DNA of 64,000 nucleotides from Asparagopsis taxiformis (Eukaryota; Rhodophyta; Florideophyceae; Bonnemaisoniales; Bonnemaisoniaceae), in assembly GCA_030407315.1 (NCBI GenBank), contig JALQPE010002090.1:16020-80019 (forward strand), written 5' to 3'. Of this stretch, positions 1-8,280 are shown in pieces. Each line of letters begins with the position of its first letter. Within the stretch, counting starts at the first letter, position 1. The position numbers and the translations under genes were made by a program. The notes below the pieces were generated by a model. That model was not told the DNA's origin. It was given only the letters and a program-made list of their open reading frames with translations, and did not search any database.

Positions 1-623
1 ATTGCGGTGCCGTCTGGGGCGGTCTGTGGGGAGGGGTGGAAGAGAGTATTTTGGTCGTTAGCCAGTGCTAACTGCCTGCGGAGCATGTCGACTGGGTCGC
101 GGAGGTACAGCTGTGCCGAGTACTTACCAGTTTTGTCTGGAATGATGTGGCTCTTGTAACCTTCGGTGCGGAAATGTGTTTCGACCATGGAAGCGGTAAC
201 GTGGCGACATTCTTCTACGGTGCGAACGGCGCTGTTGAACTTTTCTAGGGAGAATGCGGGGTCTTGTAGGATGGTGATGACTTCGCTCACGCGGCCAGCG
301 CCGGCCTTGTACTCGAGGGTTGTGAGACTGGCGGCGAGGGATTGCACGAGGAGGTCTGCGCGGGAGGGGGTTGAGGTTGGTGGCAGTGAAGCGTCACAGG
401 GTGAGTCGCTGGAGGAAGCACGACCAGATTCTGGGTCTGGGGAGCTGGGTTGCGGGGAATCATGGTCGCCGTTTCGAGCAGGCTCATGGGTGACGGCAGG
501 GACACGAGCGTTGTTGAAATGTTGGGGAGAGGGGTTGAAACGGTAGCGACACGTTCGCTCATGCAGCGCGAGCGCATAAGCATCTACGCAGTAGTAGAAG
601 CACCCTTCATACTTGCATTCCAT
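1..623 (-). CDS. Partial zinc-finger protein, probable DNA-transposon transposase (N-terminal part)
   Basis: An open frame runs on the minus strand from an ATG at 623-621 through the left window edge, about 207 codons without a stop. The N-terminus has a zinc-finger-like arrangement: Cys at residues 3 and 7, further Cys residues, then His and Cys around residues 21-25. A Pro/Ser/Asp-rich linker follows, then a segment containing HIIPDKTGKYSAQLYLRDP and VDMLRRQLALAND. A finger followed by a Y-x-RDP-x-x-hydrophobic stretch resembles the upstream part of fungal-type Plavaka/KDZ transposases; this family call is by recollection and weak. The catalytic region would lie outside the window. It could instead be an uncharacterised host gene. 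Coding character (no stops, sensible composition) is the firm part. Confidence 0.45.
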   Translation of the reverse strand, partial: MECKYEGCFYYCVDAYALALHERTCRYRFNPSPQHFNNARVPAVTHEPARNGDHDSPQPSSPDPESGRASSSDSPCDASLPPTSTPSRADLLVQSLAASLTTLEYKAGAGRVSEVITILQDPAFSLEKFNSAVRTVEECRHVTASMVETHFRTEGYKSHIIPDKTGKYSAQLYLRDPVDMLRRQLALANDQNTLFHPSPQTAPDGTA

Positions 624-1220
624 GTCGAGTTTTGACGCAAAAGGGAGGATTGCGAGCTGAACAGGGGAGACTGTGCCGTCCAGATGCGACCAATTTTATT
701 TTTGTGGTGCTTTCGAGACTTGGAATGTAACGTGTTCGTAGTTTTTTGGGTAGTAGTTTTGTGCTCACTCCAGCTGACATCCCAACGGTGGAATTTAACC
801 GAGAGTTCAATCATTTCCAACTGTTACATCACATTGCGTGCTGGCAACGTGTGCATGGAAGGACGAACGACTGCCCTGGGAGATGAATTTTCAATTAATT
901 CATTTGTAATAATAAACTTTTTTATTTCCAAACTTCGTGGAATCTGAATGTGCTTTACAGCGGATATGCCACAGATCATGTAAGGAAAGCAAATGGATTC
1001 TCATATATATGATTATATGTTTATATTCGTTGTTCTCGATCCGGATCTCTTTGTTCGGGGAATCAGAGACCATGGCTTGGGCCATACTCAATCTCACTGC
1101 CGGCGATGATTTCGAGTATGCACAGCAAGACTTAAGCGGACGCAGAAAGCTGTCCGGTCGACGCCGCAGGCTCCACTCCGCCCTCATCACCGACTGATCT
1201 TCTTTGACCGACTTTGCTTT
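624..1220. other. Gene-less stretch
   Basis: AT-richer sequence upstream of the minus-strand zinc-finger frame. Only short frames without recognisable features are present on both strands. It may hold the 5' leader or promoter of the gene ending at the left edge, but no clear TATA element or other motif could be assigned. Confidence 0.4.
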
Positions 1221-1258
1221 GTACGTGCGCGAATCTTGATCAAGATTCGCGCACGTAC
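1221..1258. repeat. Perfect 38-bp palindrome
   Basis: Two 19-base arms meet without a spacer around the centre TTGATCAA; the left arm begins GTACGTGCGCGAATC and the right arm is its exact reverse complement. Such a sequence can extrude a cruciform or form a long RNA hairpin. It sits exactly at the left edge of the degenerate repeat array, so it may mark a rearrangement or the end of a mobile unit. Confidence 0.85.
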
Positions 1259-1261
1259 CTT

Positions 1262-2330
1262 CGTTCCATCCTCTACCCTCGAGGGTATGCGTTGAGGGAA
1301 GCGTGGGTTTTGAGTCTGACTATTTCCGTTGATGCGATATTTTTCATGGGAAGCCTGTTGACTGATGGTGTGTATTGAGCGGAGGATGGAAGAGAGGTAC
1401 GTGAAGTTTTGAAAGTATGCTGTGAGGGAAGGTTGATTTTGAGTCTGACTGTTGTGGTTGATTCCGATGTTGTGTAGATGATGCAGGAATGTTGATGACG
1501 GAAGGTAAGTTTCATTGAGTGCCAAGATGTGCTTTGCGAAGATATGGACTGCTGACTATGATTATTGTTAATTGCAAGGTTTTTGGATCATGGTTTGTAT
1601 TGTGTGTAGGATGGATGAGAGGTACATTTGCGAGTTCTCAGGGTATGTAGCGAGGGAAACGTTGGTTTTCAATCTGACTGTTGCGATTGAATCCGATGTT
1701 GCGTAGGTGATGGAGGAATAGTGATGACGGAAGGTAAGTCACATTGGGCGCCCAGACCGGTTGTGCGAAGATGCGGAATGCTGACTACTTTTCTTGGCTA
1801 CACGATTACGTGATTTATGGTTTTTATTGTGTGCAGGATGGAACAGGTAAAGTAAGTGTGCGAGTTTTGAAAGTAAGCAGCGAGGGAAGGTTGGTTTTGA
1901 GTCTGACTATTTCCGTTGATGCGATATTTTTCATTGGAAGCCTATTGAGTCATGGTGTGTATTGTGTGGAGCGAAGGTAAGTGTGCGAGTTTTGAAAGTA
2001 TGCTGTGATGGAAGGTTGGTTTTGAGTCTGACTGTTGTGGTTGATTCCGATGTTGTGTAGATGATGCAGGAATGTTGATGACAGAAGGTAAGTTTTACTG
2101 AGCACCAAGACTTGTTTTGCGAAGATATGGACTGCTGACTTTGATTATTCATTGCAAGGTTTTTGGATCATGGTTTGTATTTTGTGTAGGATGGATGATT
2201 CAGTCATCCTCTCGGAGAGGTAAGTAAGGGAGTTTCTAGGATATCTGTCGTGGTAAGCGTTGCTTTTGAGTCTGACTGTTGTGGTTGATTCTGATGTTGT
2301 GTATGTGATGCAGGAGTGGTGAAGCAGGAA
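1262..2330 (+). repeat. Degenerate tandem repeats with splice-like motifs
   Basis: A unit of roughly 230 bp, with a shorter sub-unit of about 127 bp, recurs. The anchor GAGTCTGACT and close variants lies near 1313, 1442, 1672, 1899, 2025 and 2267, giving spacings of about 129, 230, 227, 126 and 242. Units share GATGCAGGAATGTTGATGAC followed by GGAAGGTAAGT, and a TATTGTGTGTAGGATGGATGA block. AG|GTAAGT matches a 5' splice donor, and TGCAG| or TGTAG| match acceptors, so the array resembles repeated short exons between small introns. No long reading frame crosses it. It may equally be non-coding satellite-like DNA. Confidence 0.6.
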
Positions 2331-2676
2331 CGGCAGGACTGAAGGAGAGTGAAGAAGGGATGTAGGAAGATGGGGAATGAAGCTGTGAGGTGTTTCTGGT
2401 ATGTGTATATTTTGGGGCATACGATAGAAGTGAGAGTGCGTTTCAAGTGGTGTAAGATTTTGCTGACCATGTTCGTGTTTGATGTCTTGATGATTTAATG
2501 GGCTGGGGTGGTGTCGAGGAAAGCGGGGATGGTATTGGGAAGGAGCGTATTTTTTGTAATCTAGGTCGTGAGGGTTCTTGCAGTATGTGCGGATGGTGGT
2601 GCATGGCGTTCGGATGGTAGGGAGAACGCGATAGTGAGGGAGATGGGTGATCGACGATATGCTGACAGGTATTTTG

Positions 2677-2772
2677 TATTCTGGCTGGATACGTATTTCC
2701 TATTCTAACCGGGTATTTATTTCCTATTCTAACCGGGTATTTATTTCCTATTCTGACCAGATATGTATTCCC
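2677..2772 (+). repeat. 24-bp tandem repeat, about 4 copies
   Basis: The unit TATTCTAACCGGGTATTTAT plus TTCC is repeated head to tail from 2677. The two central copies (2701-2724 and 2725-2748) are identical and the outer ones diverge. No gene overlaps it. Confidence 0.8.
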
Positions 2773-2903
2773 TATTCTAGAGAGACGTATTGTATACGAG
2801 CAGTTTCCTAAATGAGAGAATAAAATACGGTCCGATATGGGCCCTGAATTTACCATCCGCTGTAATTTCTTCCCTCCCGGTTTTCGCTGATATATTGTAT
2901 ACT

Positions 2904-3247
2904 GGATGTCGGGTCCTAGTATTCCGCCATATGTACTAGAGAAAGTGGATGTCGGGTCCTAGTATTCCGCCATATGTACTAGAGAAAGTGGATGTCGGGT
3001 CCTAGTATTCCGCCATATGTACTAGAGAAAGTGGATGTCGGGTCCTAGTATTCCGCCATATGTACTAGAGAAAGTGGATGTCGGGTCCTAGTATTCCGCC
3101 ATATGTACTAGAGAAAGTGGATGTCGGGTCCTAGTATTCCGCCAAACGTACTAGAGAAAGTGGATGTCGGGTCCTAGTATTCCGCCATATGTACTAGAGA
3201 AAGTGGATGTCGGGCCCTAGTATTCCGCCATATGTACTAGAGAAAGT
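2904..3247 (+). repeat. 43-bp tandem repeat, 8 copies
   Basis: Copies start at 2904, 2947, 2990, 3033, 3076, 3119, 3162 and 3205, exactly 43 bases apart. Each begins GGATGTCGGGTCCTAGTATT and contains CCGCCATATGTACTAGAGAA. Copy 6 reads CCAAACG where the others read CCATATG, and copy 8 has GGGCCC for GGGTCC. Near-perfect homogeneity points to recent amplification. There are no spacers between units, so this is not a CRISPR array. The array abuts an inverted repeat and a truncated copia remnant. Confidence 0.92.
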
Positions 3248-3361
3248 GGACGTCCGCATCCAAAAAATTTTTATTTTTTTTGGACGCGGACGTTCATTTG
3301 TTCTAGTAAATCTCGGGGCCGACTAGGACCCGTACTAGAGAGACTGGACGTCCGCGTCCAC
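3247..3361. repeat. Inverted repeat and repeated GGACGTCCGC motif at the end of the 43-bp array
   Basis: GACGTCCGCATCCAAAAAA (3249-3267) pairs with TTTTTTGGACGCGGACGTT (3276-3294), with one mismatch, over a short T-rich loop. The motif GGACGTCCGCGTCC recurs at about 3347-3360. The adjacent stretch near 3320-3340 carries a reverse-complement echo of the array's GGTCCTAGT. Inverted repeats next to a tandem array are typical of the subterminal region of a DNA transposon. A matching second end was not found. Confidence 0.55.
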
Positions 3362-3388
3362 TTCCGAAAACACAGACGTAGCGATTGA

Positions 3389-5004
3389 AACATTACAGAG
3401 CGAAAATCGCGCTGCGCCGTACGTGGTGACATAATGAAGCCTGGAATCCATTACAATCCAGATGACACAGCCACATTTGCGGCAGACAAAGCCACCATCC
3501 GTTTCTTACTCTGCCACGCATTAGCCCACCAATTGCCAACTGAGCACTTTGACATCTCATCAGCTTTTCTTCACGAACCATTCCAACATAGCACCCCTGT
3601 CTATGTCCGTCAGCATCCTCTCTTCGACGGAACTTACGCTCACGAAGAATCAACAGGCCAACTCCGCGGCAACCTATATGGTACTCACCAAGCAGGAAAA
3701 ACTTTCTGTGACGGAGCGCGCGCATTCCTGCTCCACCATGGTTTCACTCAAACGAAATCAGATCCCTGCCTATTTCTCAAATTAGAACCCCCCTCCAAAC
3801 TCTTGTCGCCGTCACCATCGACGACTTTCTAGCATGCCCTTCAACACCACAGCTGCTTACTAAACTTTACAGCGCCCTTTCCACGAAATATAACATCAAA
3901 CGCCTCTGCCGCAACACCTCCTACCTCAACTGGAAGATCGAACACCTTCCAAGCGGCATAAAAATTTCACAACCGCACATCGTCCACTCGGTCATTGCAA
4001 AAACCCAAATGACAAACGCCAAACCCCTCTCTAACCTATACTCCGATGGAATCGACATGTCACCCCCTTCCACCTCTGAAACTATAGACGAAACAATTGC
4101 CACCACATTCCGCGAAACAGTTGGTGAGCTCCGCTACCTTACTGACTTGACCCGCCCCGACATACACTTTTACGTCAACTCACTCGCACGAGCCAATCAC
4201 AAGCCTACCCAGCGGCACTGGAAGCTCCTCAAACGACTAATCCGCTTCCTCAAGTACACACCCACCACAGGAATAACCTTCCCTACGTCCCCGCTCCATG
4301 ACCCGCTTACAGCCTTCAGCGACTCGGACTTCGCCAATAACCCTCAATCCCGCAAATCCATATCAGGTATATTACACACATACCACGGTGCTCCTATTAA
4401 CTGGGCATCCCAGCGACAATCCATAGTCGCACTAAGTACATGTGAGGCCGAGCTCATCGCTACAGCTGATACCACTCGCCTCACCAATTGGCTCTCTGGC
4501 ATGCTCAAAGAGCTCGACATCATTCCAGCCAATCACACTACTATCACATACACCGATTCCCAATCAGCAATCCAGGTCGCTACCCAAACCGCACCAACCA
4601 AGCGACGCAAATTCATTGACCTCCGCTTCCATTACATTATCGACTGTGTACAACAAGGCTTAATTAAGCTCGTCTACATGCCTACACATGAGATGCTGGC
4701 CGACATCTTTACCAAGCCCATCTCCACCGAAGCATTCAACCACCTCTCATCACAACTACATCTTACCCCTACGCCACCAACCATACCTCGCCCCCTAGAC
4801 CTAACCGCTACAGACGCTAGACTCGCCGACCCTTGGCGACAGGGGGGGTGTCAGGATATCAACTCAGCTACAATGTCGCCAAGAGCCGACTCGCCAAGTA
4901 GTCAGAATATCAACTCAAGACAGCTGTCCCAAGCTGTCAATCCGCCGGCGACAGAGAATAGAAAAGTATATAAAGACAAACAGAAGGAAGTAAAGAAGAG
5001 GTAA
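3389..5004 (+). pseudogene. Copia remnant E: reverse transcriptase and RNase H
   Basis: The sequence matches the C-terminal half of a Ty1/copia polyprotein and parallels element D closely. The 5' part is missing: homology starts with ITERKSRCAVRGDIMKP at about 3392. RT palm sequence follows (HFDISSAFLHE, YVRQ). The frame changes from phase 2 to phase 1 near the C-run at about 3787-3793, and then reads VTIDDFLA in place of the usual YVDD box. The RNase H part has FSDSDFANN, STCEAELIATA and YTDSQSAIQ, ending with MLADIFTKP. Missing gag, protease and integrase plus the frameshift make it inactive. The frame runs on into the LTR at 4849. Confidence 0.85.
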
Positions 5005-5024
5005 CGGACTACCGTTCTAACATT
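4849..5024 (+). repeat. Probable 3' LTR of copia remnant E
   Basis: A G-run (polypurine tract) at about 4842-4848 is immediately followed by TGTCAGGATATC, the expected LTR start after the RNase H gene. A TATA box (TATATAAAG) lies at about 4968-4977. The end is tentatively placed at CTAACA (5024), followed by TTGGCAGAATTGG. No second copy is in the window to fix the boundary, so the right end is uncertain. Confidence 0.45.
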
Positions 5025-5140
5025 GGCAGAATTGGAACTAATCGTTAATTTTTTCAATTTGAACTACGGCTGTAAAAAGTGGCCTCATACGAGGCCACTT
5101 GTCCGATAGACACTAAATTAAATTTTAGTGTGGAAGTACT
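5025..5140. other. Short host segment left of element D, with a hairpin
   Basis: Between remnant E and element D lie GTGGCCTC-ATAC-GAGGCCAC (5079-5098), a perfect 8-bp-stem hairpin, and the imperfect palindrome CACTAAATTAAATTTTAGTG (5111-5130). The last five bases, GTACT (5136-5140), are the target-site duplication of element D. Bases from about 5125 resemble sequence before 61290, so this was once joined to position 43263 and belongs to repeat R1. Confidence 0.5.
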
Positions 5141-5357
5141 TGGTATTGCCGTGAAGACCTTTTTTATTTGACCCTCTCTCACTATTGCTGCTCCTTAAGT
5201 AAGACTCTCGAGGTCGGCGGCGTCCGCACTGCTGTGCGTTGACAGCCTGTCGTGGTTAATGCCACTGGCACAGTGAGCGTAGTGGCAAGCACGAGGGTGC
5301 AGCTGATTCTCCGAGCGGAGCAGTTTACCGCTTCGTCTGATTTTCAGCGTAGTGGCA
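5141..5357 (-). repeat. 3' LTR of copia element D (217 bp)
   Basis: On the minus strand it starts TGCCACTACGCTG directly after the polypurine tract GAAGCGGGGGGAC (about 5358-5370) and ends GGCAATACCA at the TSD. It carries 70 bp (5288-5357) that the 5' LTR lacks, bounded by two copies of TGCCACTACGCT. It also has a 4-bp difference near 5196. The shorter partner is explained by deletion between these 12-bp direct repeats. Confidence 0.85.
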
Positions 5358-5405
5358 GTCCCCCCGCTTCGTAAGGAGGATTAGCTGCACACGTGTGTTC
5401 GTGTC

Positions 5406-7157
5406 TTACTCGTGGAGTGCATCGCATAAGTGAAGGAGGGTTTTGAGGTTTGAAAATGCCTTACCTTGGAGGGGTTTCGTGAGTATGTCAGCAAGCATTT
5501 TGCTGGATGGGGTGTGTTGTAGGGTAATATTTCCCTTTTGAATGTGTTCGCGCAAGTAGTGATGCCGCAAGTCTATAAACTTTCGTTTGCGGGTTGGCGC
5601 TGTGTTGTTCGCTATGGAAATAGCAGCTTGGTTATCGATGTATAGGGTAGTTGGTTTGCGCGGTAGAGCTTGGAGTTCCGCTAGTATGCGGCGTAGCCAT
5701 TGGGTGCATTGGACGGCTTGTGCAGCAGCAATATATTCCGCTTCGCATGTTGATAGGGCTTGCATGGATTGTTTGATGGAGAGCCATGAGATTGGAGATC
5801 CGTTGATTAGATGGACGGAGCCGCTTGTAGATTTTGAGTCTAGACGGTCTCCAGCGTAGTCTGCGTCTGTGTAAGTTTCCAAAGAGATTGAATTGGTGGG
5901 GGACTTTAAGTATAGTATGCCACTGTTTAGGGTGCCTTTCAGGTATCTGACAAGGTGCTTGAGGTGATGCCAGTGTCGTTTGGTTGGACACTGGTTGGCG
6001 GCGGCTAGTTTGCTTACGAAAAAGCCAATATCGGGCCGTGTGGAATCAGCTACATATCTGAGGGTGCCTATGACTGCCCGATATACTTCTGTGAGTTCGG
6101 GGATGGGTGTGTCTGTTTTGTCCGGGGCGTGGAAGGGTAGGCCGTCTGCATATGGCCGAGAGCTGGGGTTGGTGTTGGTTTGACGCATGTCGGATAGGGC
6201 CTGTAGTATGTATTGGGGGCTTGAGATGTGGATTCCGTCGTTTCTGTAAGTGATGGTCCATCCCAGGTATTTTGTAGGCCTGCCAAGGTCCTTGATTTTA
6301 TAACGCTGCGAGAGGGTTTTGTATAGGTTGGATATTTGTGTCTGGGAGGAGCCGACGACTAAGAAGTCGTCGCTGCTTATTGCGACTATGGTGAAGTCTT
6401 GTGGGTTTTTGATCTGGTAGAACAGGCAGGGGTCCTGTTGGCTCTGCTTGTAGCCTTTGGTGGTCAGGAATTTGGTGATGCCTTGTGTGTAGTAGAAGCC
6501 GCCAGAGGGGTTACCGTAGAGGTTACGGGTGAGTATACCGTATTTTCCGGGGTGCTTCATTGTGCCATTAAATTGTGGGAATTGCCTCACGTAGACTGGT
6601 TTGTCGAATTGATATTTTTCGTGGAGATACGCCGATGTCATGTCAAAGTGAGCGATTGCGTGTGGACCTGAGGCCGCGGCGGCGAAGAGGAGGCGTATGG
6701 TTGTCTTGTCAGCCATTGGGGCTGCTGTGTGACTTGGGTTAAAGTGCACGTTTGGTTTCATCAAGTCGCCGCGAATGGCGCATCTAGCCTTGCGCTCTGT
6801 AATTTCCCCGTTTTCTGTGCGTTTGTACCTGTATGTCATTGTCATGGGGATAGTTTGGGTGTCCGGCGGGACGTCGGTGTCGGGGATCCATTGTATGGTG
6901 TTGTTTAGGTCGAGCTTTTCAAGTTCTAAGTTGTGCGCTTCTTCCCATTCCGGGCTGTCAGGATATCTACAAGCTTGTTTGTGGGAGCACGGAGCTGCTG
7001 TATTGTCTCCGATGAATGCAGGGTCTGGGTGTGGTATGTGTGATTTCCGTGCAGTTGTAACGGTACGGACGGGGTCCTGTTCGGGGGTATAGGGGTGAAA
7101 GTCTGTCGTGCGCACTCTGTTGTATTCAGATGCTGACAATGTTCGGACCATTAGGTG
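5406..7157 (-). CDS. Copia D polyprotein, reverse transcriptase/RNase H block
   Basis: This is the third and largest block of the element D reading frame. The reverse-transcriptase part includes ITERKARCAIRGDLMKP and HFDMTSAYLHEKYQFDKPVY, and SSDDFLVV at the catalytic box: both aspartates kept, YV replaced by SS. The RNase H part has TYTDADYAGD, STCEAEYIAAA and LYIDNQAAISIA, followed by HTPSSKMLADILTKPL. It makes cDNA from the element RNA and removes the RNA strand. The frame is intact; translation beyond 7157 enters the LTR of gypsy A only because that element is inserted here. The 3' polypurine tract lies 40-50 bp beyond the stop at 5406. Confidence 0.92.
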   Translation of the reverse strand, partial: HLMVRTLSASEYNRVRTTDFHPYTPEQDPVRTVTTARKSHIPHPDPAFIGDNTAAPCSHKQACRYPDSPEWEEAHNLELEKLDLNNTIQWIPDTDVPPDTQTIPMTMTYRYKRTENGEITERKARCAIRGDLMKPNVHFNPSHTAAPMADKTTIRLLFAAAASGPHAIAHFDMTSAYLHEKYQFDKPVYVRQFPQFNGTMKHPGKYGILTRNLYGNPSGGFYYTQGITKFLTTKGYKQSQQDPCLFYQIKNPQDFTIVAISSDDFLVVGSSQTQISNLYKTLSQRYKIKDLGRPTKYLGWTITYRNDGIHISSPQYILQALSDMRQTNTNPSSRPYADGLPFHAPDKTDTPIPELTEVYRAVIGTLRYVADSTRPDIGFFVSKLAAANQCPTKRHWHHLKHLVRYLKGTLNSGILYLKSPTNSISLETYTDADYAGDRLDSKSTSGSVHLINGSPISWLSIKQSMQALSTCEAEYIAAAQAVQCTQWLRRILAELQALPRKPTTLYIDNQAAISIANNTAPTRKRKFIDLRHHYLREHIQKGNITLQHTPSSKMLADILTKPLQGKAFSNLKTLLHLCDALHE

Positions 7158-7162
7158 GTTAG

Positions 7163-7995
7163 TGTGGGACAAAAGCTGAAACGGGCGAGCACTCAATGCA
7201 TCCGCCAGTAGCTATCGTTTCTCTCCAGCTGTTTCCTTGCGTAATTTGGAAATTTTCGAAATTGTGTAGAATTGGCGGGCGCACATGCGAGCATGACGAG
7301 CGCCACGTGTAGGGTTATTGGTCGTAATACACGTATTGCAATACCACTGCGGCCGCCGGCACGGCCCGCCCCATTGGGCCCTCGGGACGGACCGCTCGGC
7401 CCGGTACGCAATTACAAGTAGTGACCCTTCTCCAATGAGTAAAAGGTAACAAACCCCCTCTAAGGTACCGATCCAAGTCAATCCTAGAGGTGACGCATTG
7501 TTTTCGACACTTGTGTCTATCGTTTCCGTCTTAGGGATTGTTCCGTTCCGCATCACGGCGTGGGTGCGTAACGTACCGTGGTCCCCGGGTTGCCACGGAA
7601 CGCCAACACGACGTCTACGCGTGTGAGGCTGATCAAGGTCAACGGTTTCGTCTAAGCGTGAGTGCTCGGAACCGACATACACTGTGTGTCGCGCCGTCCG
7701 TTCTGAGTTGACTAACCGCTAAAACGCCCGCCTGTTTCCGTGATCCGACCTAGCCACCGTTGGCTCGTGTGTCGCCCTGGTGGATTTTCCTCTAAGGGTG
7801 ATCAAGATCCTTCCGATTCAAACCGCTCTACCACCTACCGAGTCGAGGCCAGTGGACGGTCGTCGGCAGTGCGACTACGCTTTACCGCTTCGGGTTAACA
7901 AAAGCCAGGAGTGCGAAGCCGCCTCTCCGGCGACTACTCGAGACGTTTGGACGACTACCCAAGTCATTACGTCTAAACGCCAGTTAAGTCCTACA
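7163..7995 (+). repeat. 5' LTR of gypsy A
   Basis: 833 bp, TG...CA ends, almost identical to 21014-21846. It contains a GC-rich block (CGGCCGCCGGCACGGCC, near 7350-7367) and no clear TATA box. The minus-strand frames in it are identical in the other LTR because the LTRs are, and show no known domain. Confidence 0.95.
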
Positions 7996-7998
7996 TTC

Positions 7999-8016
7999 TG
8001 GTCTCTCGACCTAGAA
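7999..8016 (+). other. Primer-binding site of gypsy A
   Basis: TGGTCTCTCGACCTAGAA begins three bases after the LTR. TGG complements the CCA end of a tRNA. The same 18 bases serve gypsy B (39033-39050, minus strand). I could not assign the tRNA species. Confidence 0.8.
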
Positions 8017-8280
8017 TCCGGAAGGATCAAGTTACACAAGTTGCAAGAACATTTCGCCGAGTGGGCTTGATACACCGCTTATCAGCGTGAAGATCGCGTA
8101 TCAGCGTGAAGATACAAATTCCTTACCAATTAGGAAAATTGTGAGTAAGCCGATCCACCTAGGTTGGATCGCAGGTCACCGTAAATCGACCACGCGTCGT
8201 AGTGATAACCGTCGACAGACGTAAAACCCTTGGAGAAGAATAACCTCAACAAGTCAATTGCGTTCTAACGCAAAATAGTT

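Noticed and set aside
2904..3247. CRISPR-like regular 43-bp periodicity
   Set aside because: Units are contiguous with no unique spacers, in a eukaryotic transposon-rich context, with no cas genes.
7212..7682. 156-codon minus-strand frame, identical at 21063-21533
   Set aside because: Lies wholly within the gypsy A LTRs; identity reflects LTR identity, and no domain is visible.
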